NCBI GenBank assembly: GCA_016169945.1
Contig: JADLSH010000076.1
Coordinates: 1,865,001 to 1,929,000, forward strand
DNA: 64,000 bases
Reading direction: 5' to 3'
Source of the DNA: Trachythela sp. YZ-2020
Lineage: Eukaryota; Cnidaria; Anthozoa; Malacalcyonacea; Clavulariidae
This document shows, one piece after another, positions 46,358 to 58,043 of this stretch. Position 1 is the first letter of the stretch, and each line of letters begins with the position of its first letter. A program made the translations under genes and the position numbers. The notes under the pieces were generated by a model. It was not told the origin of the DNA. It saw only the letters and a program-made list of their open reading frames with translations, and ran no database searches.

Positions 46358-47516
46358 TGTATTTCGGGAGATGATGGTTTTCCCGGTCTGACTTTAACTC
46401 TCGCTAGTATAGGTTGAATGGGAACAAGGTTGTTTTCTCTCGCAAAACTACTGGATGAATTTCGTATAGCAGATGATCCAGCATATTACTGTCATCAAAT
46501 TTAACAAAAATTGTAGAAGGTTTTTTACTGTACCTAACTGGCCATTAATTAGTCGATCACTGATATCCACATTGGTTGTGAGCATAACTCTAGCATATTT
46601 TTTTTATCACGATTTTAGTGTCAAGCCCTCCAATTTCGGATCGTCCTTTAGACAATACTCTTTCGATATCCTGTTTTGTAACATGGGATGGAAATTGATC
46701 TGAAGCTTTTAATACATATTGTAGTGATGGAATTTGTTCTAGGCGATCAATATTGTACTCATCCAAAGGTGCGTTTTCTGCAAAGATGTGTAATGCATCT
46801 GATGGATAATTTTCATCATTGGCAGTTATTGCTCTAGATTGAATACACCTGATATCATCATCTGTATGTGAAGCAGTGCACACTCTATTTAATAGTTGAG
46901 TGAAGGCGAGGTCATCTTTTTGTCTCATGATCTGTGTTAATTCTGTCATTCTGAAGACATGCCATGGATGGTACAGATTTAATGCATCATTCTTATAATT
47001 GGAAAATACAATTGCACTTCGAATTGGCGGTAGATGAAATAAGTCACCCACAGCAAGTATGATGATTCCTGCAAAAAGTTCGTTATTAGGTCTAACAAAT
47101 AACTCTTTCAATCTCTGGTGAATATGCAGCAGACCTATGTTTGAGACCATTGATATTTCATCAATTATGATTACTCTCAATTCAGCCAAGGATAGTCTCA
47201 TTTGTGTTCTTCTCTGATCAGACATTGCAGGTACATTATTGCCACATTCCCTTGGAATTGCTAGGGCAGTATGCATGGTCGTTCCACTAATATTTATGGC
47301 AGCTACACCAGTTGGAGCCATTAACAACACACAAGGTAACTCAGGATTCATAGGAGCATGTCTAAATGTTTTTGTAACTGTGTGATATATAGCTGTAATT
47401 AAGTGTGATTTACCTGCACCTCCACCTCCTGTAACAAAGACTTGTATCGGATCTACTTGAGAAGGTTTAAGAGTGTTTAGGTTTGCCATTTTATTTCTAC
47501 ACCAGGAAAGAACCAA
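46358..47516 (-). pseudogene. Helitron Pif1-type helicase (truncated)
   Basis: The main ORF is 47516-46590, with FVTGGGGAGKSHLI (Walker A), LLMAPTGVAAINISGTTMH, VIIIDEISMVSN (Walker B), ILAVGDLFHLPPI (motif III, usually ...QLPP) and ELTQIMRQKDD (motif IV). After a frameshift at ~46600 the text continues with ARVMLTTNVDISDRLINGQL and VRPGKPSSPEIQ and then meets the retroelement junction at ~46353. Motifs V and VI are missing. The helicase would unwind DNA during rolling-circle transposition. Frameshifted against the Rep part at ~47520. Confidence 0.88.
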
Positions 47517-49780
47517 GTCATATGCATATCGTTGTTCAATGATCTTACAGTTTTTCGCAAATCATCATCACTTTTGTCTGAAGGTTGATTGTAAGACCAT
47601 ATTCCTAAGGATGGTGGAACTGATTCAGGATTTGGTGCAAGATGTTGTGGCAACGATTCATTAAAAGTCTCTGTTTCATCAGAATTATCAGGTAATCTTT
47701 GTCGCAAATCTTCATTTTCCTGGTCATTCATTGTATCATAGGAGTGAGTTGGTACACCATCAAAGTTTCGTAAACTTTCTAGCGCTTCATTAATAGCATC
47801 ACCATCTGGCTCAAATATTTCTTTGTTGCATTGTACTATTGTTTGAACACTTGGTTCGTAAAACGTAGAAATATATGTCTGGTCTTGACCAAGGAGTTCC
47901 TCTTCATTACGCCATGGAAAATACAACATAAGAAGGTCGTGAAAATTGGAGTGTGATATCGAATAACAGCTTTAACCTTTCTGCACTTCATAACTTCTTT
48001 GCTGTTCATAAGTTTTATTCTATCAGAAAGTCCTATGGTATTGTTATCGATATTTTGGGATTCAATGAAGTCATCGCTAAGCACTTCAGGTTGAGCATCA
48101 GATACTTCATTAAAATCACTTTTGTACTCTTTGAAATAGTGTGCAGCAAATAGTGCCAAACACATATCGTTGATGGCAGGAATGTTTCTAGGCCTGTCAC
48201 TGTAACGAACACTAATATTAGACTTTAAAATGTCAGTACTATCATCATCTAACTCATCAAGTTCTTGTGGAGTCTTTGCAACTCTAACGCGATTTTTAGC
48301 AAAATCTGTACTAACAAAGACAGGTTTTGGAAATATTTTTCTTAACCAGAGTTCAGGCATGCACCTGTAAACGCATTCTTGAGCACTGACTTCACGAGTC
48401 GATAGAAAAGCTGCACCTATTTTTCTCAGTCCATCTCTCACACTTACATTGGCTTGTTTAGCTTCTTTTGCTGCATTTATGATGGCTTGAGAACATTCAG
48501 TTTCATCCTTTGTAAAGTAAGAACAAACGTATGTGATACACTTGTAATGATTAAGCACTGGTTGCAAGTCAACATTTGCAGCAAATCCTTTTAACCCAGC
48601 AATAAAGTAATTGTTGATAAAACAACTGTCTAATTGTCTTTTGAGGTGTAATTCGTAGTCAGAATCTGGAGATATTGATATAGCCCGTTTATAGTCTTGT
48701 TCTGTAATACCTATATCGTTTAAAATGCTATTTGGAGTAGCATCTGGTTCATAAGTAGATTTTCTTGGGTTTAGCACATCATCAATTTTCTGTTTAACTT
48801 TAGACAAAATTTCCTTTCTTCTGGTCAGAACATCAGACTTAATCTCATCATCCATATCTTCAGCTAAAGGTTCAGCAACGATTGTTCTGTCAGTAAAAAA
48901 CTGTCCGAAGTTAAATCTACATGCAACATTCTTATACTTTCTACAAGTTTTACTGTGATTATGTGTCTGGTATGTTTTTACCAAGTCATAAAGTTGAGGA
49001 TCTGTTTCAATATCTGGAAGGTATGCTTGAACATGTTGGTCAATGTAATCTATGTATGCATCTTTTGTATCGTTTGTTAATTCTGGGCAATCAGATGTCC
49101 ATATTAAGGCATGTAAAAGTGGTGAACCTCTCATTTGAAATTCGATACGAAGTGCATAATATACTATCTTACCGATTGGGTTTACATTTGTGAGCAAAAT
49201 CTGCCTGAAAAATGTTTCAACTCGGTATTGAAAATGTTTAGCTACAATAACAGGATTTAACATTGAGCATCGCTCATGATATGACAGAGCTTCTACTTCT
49301 TCATCTGTCATGTTGTTGCCTTTTGTTTTACCAATAATTTGAAAAAGCTCAGGCCATCTCATCACACGATAATGTCATAAACCATGTTGGTATTCCCAGC
49401 TGTTTAACCATTGCTACCACTTCATACATGAATTTTTGCCAATAAGGAGGTGAGTCAGGAATTTGTCGTAAGAACAAATAAGCTTGATCTTGCAAAAGAA
49501 GATTTTGAAAAGCTTGTGTATTTGATTTTACTTGTGATGCTGTGACTGACTGACCATGTACTTTTTTCAGAGCTATATTAATACTATCAGAGATCTTTTT
49601 CTGCTCCATGATAAAATGTGCAAAAAAGAGATACTCTGGATTGGTTGCAAATTTTCCACTATGATGCAATTGAAATACCATTGAAATACCATTGAAATAT
49701 TTTATTGGAGATAATTTTATGTCTCGTTCAGCAGTGTATCCAAATCTCCCCTTGGGAAAGAGAACTGGAAAGTTCCTCAC
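47477..49780 (-). pseudogene. Helitron Rep (HUH) domain
   Basis: ORF 49780-49349 covers FPVLFPKGRFGYTAERDI and AYLFLRQIPDSPPYWQKF, and GIPTWFMTLSCDEMA where the Rep begins. ORF 49365-47836 goes on with MRWPELFQIIGK, RIEFQMRGSPLLHALIWTSD (the HUH position; the first His is Leu here), CRKYKNVACRFNFGQFF, then KCITYVCSYFTKDETECSQA with two Tyr as in Helitron Reps. A shift at ~47930 leads to ORF 47929-47477 (LLGQDQTYISTFYEPS). Frame breaks at 49360, 47930 and 47520. The Leu at the metal-binding His alone would stop nicking. Confidence 0.88.
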
Positions 49781-50885
49781 AACGTTTATCAGTCATTAAT
49801 GATACAGGGTGTTTACCTTCACCAGGTGCAATGTTGAAAACTTCTCTTCCAGTTGAATTATTACAGTCCGTATTCTCCAGATTAACAGGATAATTTGGTA
49901 AAATTGACTGAAGACAAGTCTCGCTTGCAGCTGAACGGTGTTCATTTAATGGATCATCTTGTTCTTCAGCATCTTGATCAAGCTGCTCTCTATTCACATT
50001 ACTTTGCACTTGTGGTGGTTGGTCTGTATTTTCTAGATCAGTAACAGAAGAGTTTAAATTAGTCAAATCCGAGCTAATATTCTCACACTGAATTCGAATG
50101 TTTCTATATAAAGGATTGTTTGCTACAAGCCAGTTTAGTGCACTAATGACAAACTGAGGGCGAACTGCTTGGAAGTAAACATGACCTCTAAATTGAAGTT
50201 TCCTTTTTAATTTAAGTAAAATTATCCCAGATCTGTCAGGTGGTCTAGGAAGAACATTGCATGTTTCATTACATTCAACCAGCACATTACATATTGCACC
50301 TTTAATTTTTCTTTGTTGTCCTTTTGGCATTACTACAATTTTTTCAAAGACTATTCTCTGTGCAATAAGAATTTGTTCAAGTTTCTCCAATGTGGCAAGT
50401 TCAGCAGGGGTTTTATCAACAAATAAATTATTTACCACAGCTTGACAAGGCTGTTGACCTTTAAGTAATTTAGCATAGCAAGTTTTGCAGATATGTTTGC
50501 TATCGAAAGAACATTGAAACACAAAGTAATCCTGACATGGATATTTATGTTCTTCTAGGATAATTACAGACTTTTTATATAATGTTCGGTTACACACACA
50601 GCAGATGTAAAATGGACCAGCTTTAATTTGTTTCTTAAATTCTTCAATGCACAATTCAATGTTGTTAAATTTGGATTTCTTTTCCACTCGTTTTTCCTTC
50701 CCTCTATTCAGCAAGTCTTTCTTTTGTTTTGGTCCAACGAAATGCGATTTTCCATGATTTTACTAGAACTTGTAGCAATCAACTCCCTCTTCTTTGATAT
50801 ATCCATTGCTTGATATCTCATTCTCTTATTCTCTAAAATTTTCTTTTTTTGTTCTTCTCCCATGGTCTTTCTATAATTAAAATCA
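49728..50885 (-). pseudogene. Helitron N-terminal region, DUF6570-like
   Basis: From ~50876 the frame reads MGEEQKKKILENKRMRYQ, then after a 1-bp shift the ORF 50714-49728 with ICCVCNRTLYKKSV, CKTCYAKLLKG (Cys pairs), LPRPPDRSGIILLKLKRKLQ and HVYFQAVRPQFVISALNWLV, the DUF6570 pattern seen before Helitron Reps. An acidic stretch and APGEGKHPVSLMTDKRCEEL follow. The ORF is intact for 328 codons. The MGEEQ...ENKR text is a third copy of a repeat found twice at 58300-58520, showing that the two pieces were contiguous. Confidence 0.8.
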
Positions 50886-51160
50886 TTAAGCCGTGGGATG
50901 AGGGTCGAAAATGTTCAATTCCGTAGCACCCCTCGTGTAACTACATCATTTTTACATGAATGGATAGATTAGAACTTACTTAGTTAGAATCCGCTTCCCC
51001 CCCAAGCGAAATAGTTGCACAAATTGAAGTACAACCTCTCCAAAGTTTGGGCTTTCTCGTGTTTCGAAATCCATGAACGGCCATTGTTGTGTTACAACTA
51101 CGCATGCGCTTGACCACAAAACACTTAATGCGCACTCGCAGATAGGAAAACTGATCTCAA

Positions 51161-51750
51161 CGCAGAACTGGACAAGAAAAAAATTATGAAATGTGCGAAA
51201 GCAGGGCTGAAGTAATACAAGATGACATCGGATTGTTTTAAAAATATATGATATTTTTATGGTCTGTGCATTTTACCATTAAATTCGCCAAACATTCTGA
51301 GCAATGTACCGTGTCAAGCCCTCGCCAGGAACACTTCCAAGCCAACATTACAATAATAACTTATTAAAAATATGATGTTATTTTATACTAGTTACAGCAA
51401 TTGCATGACGTTTTTGCAAATCTGTTGTTCAGGCTTTCAATATTATCACAATCCTAAACATTATAGAACATGCATACCGTAATTTCTCTATTAATTTGGG
51501 GGGGGGGCTTATTTCTAATATATACAAAGAGTCTGTTTGCACGTTTGATTCTCTTTATAAATATGCAACATCGGGTACAGTGATGTTACGTACCAAAGAA
51601 TCAGTAAAATATCATAATTATCTTTAAAATACAATACTTTCATGCTTCACGATTTTATAAATTAATTGCTTACAGAAGAGGGGCAGGGGGGTGCTTAATA
51701 GATAAATTACGATATGCCATAAATAAGTATTACTCGGTGTTCACAATCTT
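51161..51750. other. Non-coding part of the long-TIR element
   Basis: AT-rich, with a run of nine Gs near 51500. No ORF or repeat of note. Presumably 3' UTR of the element's gene on the minus strand. Confidence 0.4.
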
Positions 51751-52409
51751 ATTTATTTTCTAACTCTCTTCCCATCAATTTTATTAGTCCAGGTTCCTTG
51801 TTTATTTATGCAGTCGCCTTCATCAAATTCTTCATCACTATTTTCAGCTTTACTCAACATATGTTCCTCAACTAAATCAGAAGTATCCAAGTTCTCAGCA
51901 TACACAATTTCACTAACATTTCTAGATTTAGGCAAATAGAATACCAGCTGGGGATAACTGTTAATTAGCTGCTGCTTGAGCTCGGAAGACCTGTATTTCG
52001 ATGCATCCACATTCTCAGTTTCTTTAGCAATGACAACAAATTTCTCAATCATGTACTTTATTGCTTTTCCCTTGAGGATTTCAGTTTCAATGACTTCTTT
52101 ACAGAATACATTGTAAGATATTTCATACACTGGTGGTGCACATGTTGTGGTCATCTTTGCCTCCCTTGCAAGGAATATGGTATAGTTAGCTATAGCAAAC
52201 TTTGTGGTAGCGGACCTCCAATGCAACACAGTCTTTATCTCTAATCTGCACAAGTATCCGCTCATAATTTTTCCTCTCAGCAGCTGTACGTAATAAGCCA
52301 GCATCAATTGTACTTACCAACACTAGTGGTGTTCCTCTTCTTTTTTGTGTTTTCTACACAAAACATACAAGTTTAGAATGCCTGTTTAAAAATGGCATTT
52401 ACCAACTAA

Positions 52410-52813
52410 GGGCCTGGCTCTCTGACCGGGCCAGCCCGCTTAGCAAGATCTCGCCATGCAATTGATTTTATAGTAAAAACTACTGTGCGTTTATATGGAC
52501 AAGCGGGCTGGCCCGGTTCCAGAGATCTCACTTGAAAAAGGCGAGATCTCGCTTACCAGGATGAAAATTTCCCCATATAAACACTCACTAACCGGGTCAG
52601 CCCGGTTGCCGGGATGAAAGTTGAAAGAGACGCCACAACCAATTTGTGTGTAAGCTATTTTTAAGAACTGTCAAAACAATGTCAAAGGTCAAAACAACAA
52701 AATCATCCCGCCTGCTGGGATGAAATTTTCTCATATAAACACAAGACAAATTCATCCCGCTTACCGGGCTGGCCCGGTCAGCGAGCCAGCCCAGGTTTCA
52801 TATAAACAGCCCC
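52410..52813. mobile_element. Harbinger-like MITE with TAA target duplication
   Basis: TAA at 52407-52409 and 52814-52816. Ends are GGGCCTG on the left and CAGCCCC on the right. Inner repeats (CTGACCGGGCCAGCCCG and complement) fold strongly. The left end lacks ~17 bp present at the right (TTTATATGAAACC). GGG start and TAA/TTA duplication fit PIF/Harbinger. Confidence 0.75.
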
Positions 52814-52855
52814 TAAAGCAGGGTGAATTTGACAAATTAACCAGGTATTAAAATA

Positions 52856-52920
52856 AAGCTACTCTGGTTTGTAAAGTTTATGAACATTGTGTTCATAAAC
52901 TTTACAATCCAGAGTAGCTT
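52856..52920. repeat. 65-bp palindrome
   Basis: AAGCTACTCTGG...CCAGAGTAGCTT with arms of ~30 bp (one difference) and a small loop. Fold-back MITE or intron hairpin. Confidence 0.85.
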
Positions 52921-53426
52921 ATATTATGCTTGTTTGAATAAACTTATTATCTGGATAATTAACCCATTAAGATCCAACGCACCCATATAGGTATATGCAC
53001 ATGACAGTAAGGCACAATATGACAACTTTTCCACCAAAAGGTGGTCCATAGAATATAAAGATACTGTACACAAGAAATTGTACATAATCATACCTTGTCT
53101 CTTGAAAACCAATACGAATCTCTTCCACAAATAATGCAGCATTCTGGTAGTACATGCTTGTTTCTTTGAGGCAAGGTCTTACTTGGTTCCACTGAAATGA
53201 CTGAATTGCGTGTAATCTTTCTTCTGGGTTCCACGGCTGGTAAATGCTGGTTCCATGTGGCATGTGTGGTCTACGGTATTAGCGACCTTTTCCATGCTTG
53301 TACTAGCTCCGTTTTCCTACGGATCTTTTCTTCATCGCTAAATTTCTTGTAGCATTTCATGTGGTGGTACCATTCTAAATCAAAACTTTCGTTTGTGTTC
53401 TCTGCCAAGTATGAATAATTGACGAA

Positions 53427-55395
53427 TTCGTCATCAAGAAAGATAATGATGGAGATCAGGGTAAACTTTTTAGAGCAACGAAGGCTCTTCTATGTCCAAA
53501 AGAGGACTTGCGCTTCCCCAACCACCTCGACAATAGGGTGTTGGCCAATGATATGGGTGTATTTTTTAATTGTAAGATCATGAACATTCGCAATGAGCTT
53601 GACGCTGTGGTAATTGATCAAAAGGACCGTGACAAAGTAATTGTGGATCCTGATTTTAAAGCAGAGAAAAAATTAGAAAAATTCGAAGTCCTTTCAAGTG
53701 ACGACGTTTATGAGCTTATTCAAAGGTCAACCAAGAAAAGTTGCTCTCTTGATCCAATGCCAACCACGCTTGTTGTAAAGAGTATCGAAGAGCTCCTTCC
53801 TGTTATTACATGTATGGTCAACTCCTCGTTATCATCTGGTTACTTCCCTACCGCATGGAAAGATGCATTAGTCGATCCGAGATTAAAGAAACCTGGACAG
53901 AGTGACTCTTTTTCTAATCTGAGACCTGTTAACAACCTCAAGTTTGTATCTAAAATCACAGAAAAAGCGGTGTATGATCAACTACATGATCACATGGTTA
54001 GCTCAGAACTTTATCCAGTGTTACAATCGGCTTATCGGAAAGGTCATAGTACAGAAACTGCTTTGTTGAAAGTGCACAATGATATTCTTTGCAACATGGA
54101 CCGCCAAAGAGTTACACTTTTAGTTCTCTTGGACTTAAGTGCTGCCTTTGATACAGTGGATCACCAAATCTTATTAAATCGTCTTGAAGTTACCTTTGGG
54201 ATTGCAGATACTGCTCTCAACTGGATTAGATCATATTTGACTGGTAGATCACAACGTGTCCTGATTAATGGAAGCTACTCTGACAGTTTTACCGTATCTC
54301 ATGGAGTACCGCAAGGTTCTTGTTTAGGCCCATTGCTTTTTACAATTTACGTAAGTAAGCTGTTTGAAATTATAAAAAATCATCTCCCTGATGCTCACGC
54401 GTATGCTGATGACACTCAGCTTTATTTATCCTTCAAGCCAGATTCCGCAGTGAGTGAGGTAGACGCTGTAAATGCACTGCAAAGCTGCATGAAAGATGTC
54501 CGGACTTGGATGACTGTGGATAAGCTTAAGCTTAATGATGGCAAGACCGAATTTATTGTCATTGGGTCCTGTGCACAATTAAACAAGGTTAACATATCTG
54601 AACTTTCAATTGGGAATGTGTGCGTTTCAAAATCGACGTCTGTAAGAAATATTGGAGCGTGGTTTGATGAAAATCTTAAAATGACCACGCATATTAATAA
54701 AACTTGCCAATCTGTTCTATACCATTTGCATAACATCCGCAGGATTAGGAAGTTTTTGAATTATGAAAATAGGAAGTCTTTGGTGCAGGCAGTAGTAATG
54801 TCCCGGATTGATTATTGTAATAGTTTATTGTTTGGTGTCTCGGTTACCCAATTGTCAAAGTTGCAAAGAGTACAAAACACAGCAGCTCGCCTAGTATGCT
54901 ATGTTCCAAAGTATGACCACATTACACCAACTCTTATAGAGTTACATTGGTTACCGGTTAGATATAGAATTATTTTTAAGATTGCCATGCTGGTGTATAA
55001 ATGCATCTATAGTTTGGCACCTAAATATCTGAGCAGCCTAATAGATATTAGAAAGACATCAAGATATAGCTTAAGATCAAACGAAGGCATACTGCTATTG
55101 GATAATAGCGCTAAGACTAAGAAAACTCTGGGTGACAGGGCATTCTCAAATGCAGCGCCTAACGTTTGGAACAGTCTCCCTATATACATTAGGAATGAAA
55201 AGAATTTTAATATTTTTAAAAAACTTTTAAAGTCTCATTATTTTAGTGAAGCTTTTACCTTGTAAACTGTTTAGCTATTTAATTTTTAATTGACTGAAGT
55301 ATTGTAATGCGCATTTGATCATATTTTAAAATGTTAATTTGCGCAATAGAAGTATTAAATATTATATTATATTATATCAAACTTATCATACGAAT
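53427..55395 (+). mobile_element. LINE (L2-like), 5'-truncated, RT intact
   Basis: Begins inside coding text (DNDGDQGKLFRATKAL) and ends in an ATTAT-type short repeat near 55350-55395. It interrupts the first exon of the long-TIR element's gene, which reads on both sides. A 3' short tandem repeat instead of poly-A is usual for L2-like LINEs. No certain target duplication. Confidence 0.8.
53508..55265 (+). CDS. LINE reverse transcriptase, 585 codons, intact
   Basis: One open frame holds all RT blocks: SFSNLRPVNNLKFVSKITEK, YRKGHSTETALLKVHNDI, VLLDLSAAFDTVDHQILLNR (motif A), SHGVPQGSCLGPLLFTIYVS (motif B), AHAYADDTQLYL (motif C, YADD), LKLNDGKTEFIVIGS and WFDENLKMTTHI, then the C-terminal LQRVQNTAARLV and LHWLPVRYRIIFKIAMLVY. 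The endonuclease is lost by 5' truncation; upstream open text from ~53430 continues the frame. Intact catalytic residues and no stops suggest a young copy. It cannot move alone without the endonuclease. Confidence 0.92.
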   Translation: MRFPNHLDNRVLANDMGVFFNCKIMNIRNELDAVVIDQKDRDKVIVDPDFKAEKKLEKFEVLSSDDVYELIQRSTKKSCSLDPMPTTLVVKSIEELLPVITCMVNSSLSSGYFPTAWKDALVDPRLKKPGQSDSFSNLRPVNNLKFVSKITEKAVYDQLHDHMVSSELYPVLQSAYRKGHSTETALLKVHNDILCNMDRQRVTLLVLLDLSAAFDTVDHQILLNRLEVTFGIADTALNWIRSYLTGRSQRVLINGSYSDSFTVSHGVPQGSCLGPLLFTIYVSKLFEIIKNHLPDAHAYADDTQLYLSFKPDSAVSEVDAVNALQSCMKDVRTWMTVDKLKLNDGKTEFIVIGSCAQLNKVNISELSIGNVCVSKSTSVRNIGAWFDENLKMTTHINKTCQSVLYHLHNIRRIRKFLNYENRKSLVQAVVMSRIDYCNSLLFGVSVTQLSKLQRVQNTAARLVCYVPKYDHITPTLIELHWLPVRYRIIFKIAMLVYKCIYSLAPKYLSSLIDIRKTSRYSLRSNEGILLLDNSAKTKKTLGDRAFSNAAPNVWNSLPIYIRNEKNFNIFKKLLKSHYFSEAFTL

Positions 55396-55618
55396 CCTTC
55401 GCTATCTCAGCTTGCAGGCAATTAAGTTTCGCCCATTTATTCCTGCAATCGACAAATTTCTTAAGCTTTGACGAGTAACTTTAGAAAGTTGCTCGGTTAC
55501 GCCTTCAAAATGCATAAAACATGAGGATATTCGAATTTTCGACATATCGTCATTAGTAGCCATCTTGAATATGTGTGTTTTATTGAGATCAGTTTTCCTA
55601 TCTGCGCGTGCGCATTAA

Positions 55619-58043
55619 TAAGGTGGTAGTCTACCCTAAATTTCCTAAAACACTCTTTGGGCTCTAATTTCTAAACAATGCAATCAATCGCCACAAAACT
55701 TGGCAAAAAGCAAGATCTAATGAGTATACCAATTTTACGATTACTTAAAGTGACCTACACTAAATAGTTGCCATAGTAACAACCGAAAGCGTCGAGACAA
55801 AGAAGAGTTTGCAGAAAGAATATCTCAAGAACAAAAATAGATATCAACCCCAAATTTGGTGTGGTAACTTCTTATGTCCTAGAGTATGCATTAAGTAGAC
55901 AGGTTTTCATTCAGTCAAATACTTCTGTCCGAACGCTGAAAAAACACTGTTTCCATGGTAACCGTGGCAAAACAACAAATTTTGAAAAACTGTCTACTTA
56001 ATGCATAAAGTACCATGTGATACACTTACAATCCAAAAATGGGGGCAATCCATGTAATTCCCTTCTTTCTAGGCTTTGCACAAACTGGACAAAGCAAAAC
56101 TTGTTCGTTTTGAGAAAATGAAGGTTAAAGATGAACTAGTGTTGTGCACCAGCTTTCAGCAATGTTCAGCACTCAAATTTATGTGAAAGGTTACCTATAT
56201 ATTTAAGGGGTTACAAGAAGATACACATATTCAATATAATTGTCTTTCTTCTTTATTACAGCTACAAATTAGGTTTCTACATACCAAAGCCAATTATCGT
56301 TATTGTCGCTTTTTGCCAACCACTTCAAAGGTTGGCATGACAAATGTAATTTTAAAGTTTTCATTGTCTTTTTTCTTTTTGGGGGCTCTCTTCTTCTTGC
56401 CAGTATCAACAGGCTTGGCCTGAACATCAAACCCACCAGGTTGGTTCAAGGGCCTCCTTTACCCGACCAAAGCTGCTACTATCTCCATCACCAACAAAGG
56501 TTGTGTATTTCAACTGTCTAGTATTAATACTTCGACTGAAGATCTCAACAGCAGCCACAGCTTCCATCTCTTCAGATGATCCCTTATGATTAATTTCACA
56601 TTTAAGTTTGTGAGCTGCATTCCACTCTATGTATTCCTTGCTTTCAGGGTCCTGATTACTATGAACTTTACATTCATGGCAGAAGAGAGACTTTACTTCA
56701 TAGTCAAGAATTTCCCCGGTGTCCACAGAAATAACAAAGATCACTCCTATTTTTGAGGAGTGACCCCTTTTCTGCCATGTACCATCAACTGTCACTGAAA
56801 CACGAGCAATCTCATCTTCACCATCTTCCTCGATGTCATCCGGCCGTTCTAACGAAACCTTTTCTCGTAACCTTTTGGCAGCGTCTTTCATTATTTCGTC
56901 CGCATTGACTTTGGCAGCCTTTTCAATTTGAATGAGATGCTTATTGTATGCATCTTTAGCCACTGGGGGAGGCAAGTTCATTCCACCACAAAACCGCGAC
57001 AATCCAGCATGCCCAAACTGATGAGAAGCCAAAGCAGCCCGACGGTTGACTTCATGAGACCCACCACCCTTGCCACCCAAACGCTTACTTGTTGACAATG
57101 GAGTCACCACTTCACAAGATGAACACTTCAAGAACAATGACTCTGATAAACCTTCCCTCTCACTGTTCTTTTGATAAAGTCTAAGTTTGGATGATGTTTT
57201 GCGGCAGGAACTACATATTGCTGCACTTGAAATACAATCGTTCAACAGAACAGCATCTTGAATCTTGAAACCTGCAGCCATCTCAACATCACACGCCGAT
57301 CCTAACCCAACTTTTTTCGATTGTTCCCGAGTCAAAATTCCTCTGCTGCTCTCTAATTTCTCAAAAGAACTGTTTAGCAGCTTCTTAGCTGAGATATTCT
57401 CGCGATCGGCAGGTAAATTTGAGACTTGACGGTTGCTAACAGCAGACGAACTACCGATATTCGCGTCCAATGTGACAACGCCATTTCTAATCTCGCCAGC
57501 TTTCTCCTGCGGTCTTTGGCCAAAAAAAACCCTTCTTTTTTTTTCTTTATTGATCTATACTTTCTGCTATATTCTCTCACCATTTTTAAGATAAAATCGA
57601 ACTTAAAAACGCTTGAAAAACAACTAGATTGAAAGAGATTGTTGAATACAAAACTTTGCTTCGCAGAAGTAGATTCTTTGCTATACCAGCACAACGTAAA
57701 CAGAGGGCAAAAATAAAATTGTTTATGCCTGCGATCAGGCTTCATTTTAGTGCAGGCATAAGGGGGGACATCTATAGTCTATCGAAGGGGTTGTGGAGAG
57801 AAAAATCATACAATTGGGGGGCGAAAAGCCCATAGTAACCAAAGTAAGCAAATCATCACAAATGGTTGCTATGCAAAATTTTGTGACATCCTTCCAGAAA
57901 AACGCATATTTTGCAGAAACTATTTCAAATACCAGCAAATACAGTTCAGGGGGTGAAAATAAAATAAGAAAAGAAGTCATTAAAGTCAAAAAATGTTTTG
58001 GAAAAGTTTCTAACTGCTGATCAAAATTTAGGGTAGACTACCA
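55619..58043 (-). mobile_element. Kolobok-like DNA transposon, TTAA-flanked
   Basis: TTAA at 55615-55618 and 58044-58047. Ends are TAAGGTGGTAGTCTACCC and GGGTAGACTACCA, inverted and extended by TAAATTT. It splits the right arm of the 7.4-kb element; the arm sequences rejoin on removal. The transposase inside (57583-56300) is of the type I associate with TTAA-using Kolobok elements. Confidence 0.8.
56300..57583 (-). pseudogene. Kolobok-like transposase (Mutator-like PF20700 type), internally deleted
   Basis: The start ATG is at 57583 (VREYSRKYRSIKKKKEGF, basic). A shift near 57470 leads to the 347-codon ORF 57470-56427: ICSSCRKTSSKL...FLKCSSC (zinc-binding), FGHAGLSRFCGGMNLPP, RVSVTVDGTWQKRGHSSKIG (first Asp), DYEVKSLFCHECKVHS, NHKGSSEEMEAVAAVEIF, TTFVGDGDSSSFGRVKEAL (second Asp). 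Directly after this, past another shift, comes a Lys-rich tail (DTGKKKRAPKKKK) ending at a TAA (56302-56300). The part with the last acidic residue is missing, so a deletion removed it. Inactive but clearly of this family. Confidence 0.8.

Larger units (their letters stand above)
51753..55563 (-). pseudogene. Gene of the long-TIR element, CIIC / YHxxCY family of unknown function
   Basis: The minus-strand ATG at 55563 opens with ATNDDMSKIRISSCFMHFEG, frameshifts, and reads KLKKFVDCRNKWAKLNCLQA; a LINE interrupts it; it resumes at ~53440 with LDDEFVNYSYLAENTNESFD and WYHHMKCYKKFSDEEKIRRK. The next exon (53280-53105) has NKHVLPECCIICGRDSYWF with a GT donor. The last block (52307-51753) has RTAAERKNYERILVQIRD, ALEVRYHKVCYS, PVYEISYNVFCKEVI and SYPQLVFYLPKSRNVSEIVY, then an acidic end. 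The Cys/His motifs (C-x2-C and H-x2-CY) suggest zinc-binding. I recall the pattern from many uncharacterised cnidarian proteins. It may be the element's transposase N-terminus; no catalytic part is recognised. Confidence 0.55.

Noticed and set aside
48921..49193. Plus-strand ORF inside the Helitron Rep
   Set aside because: Shadow frame of the minus-strand Rep coding sequence.
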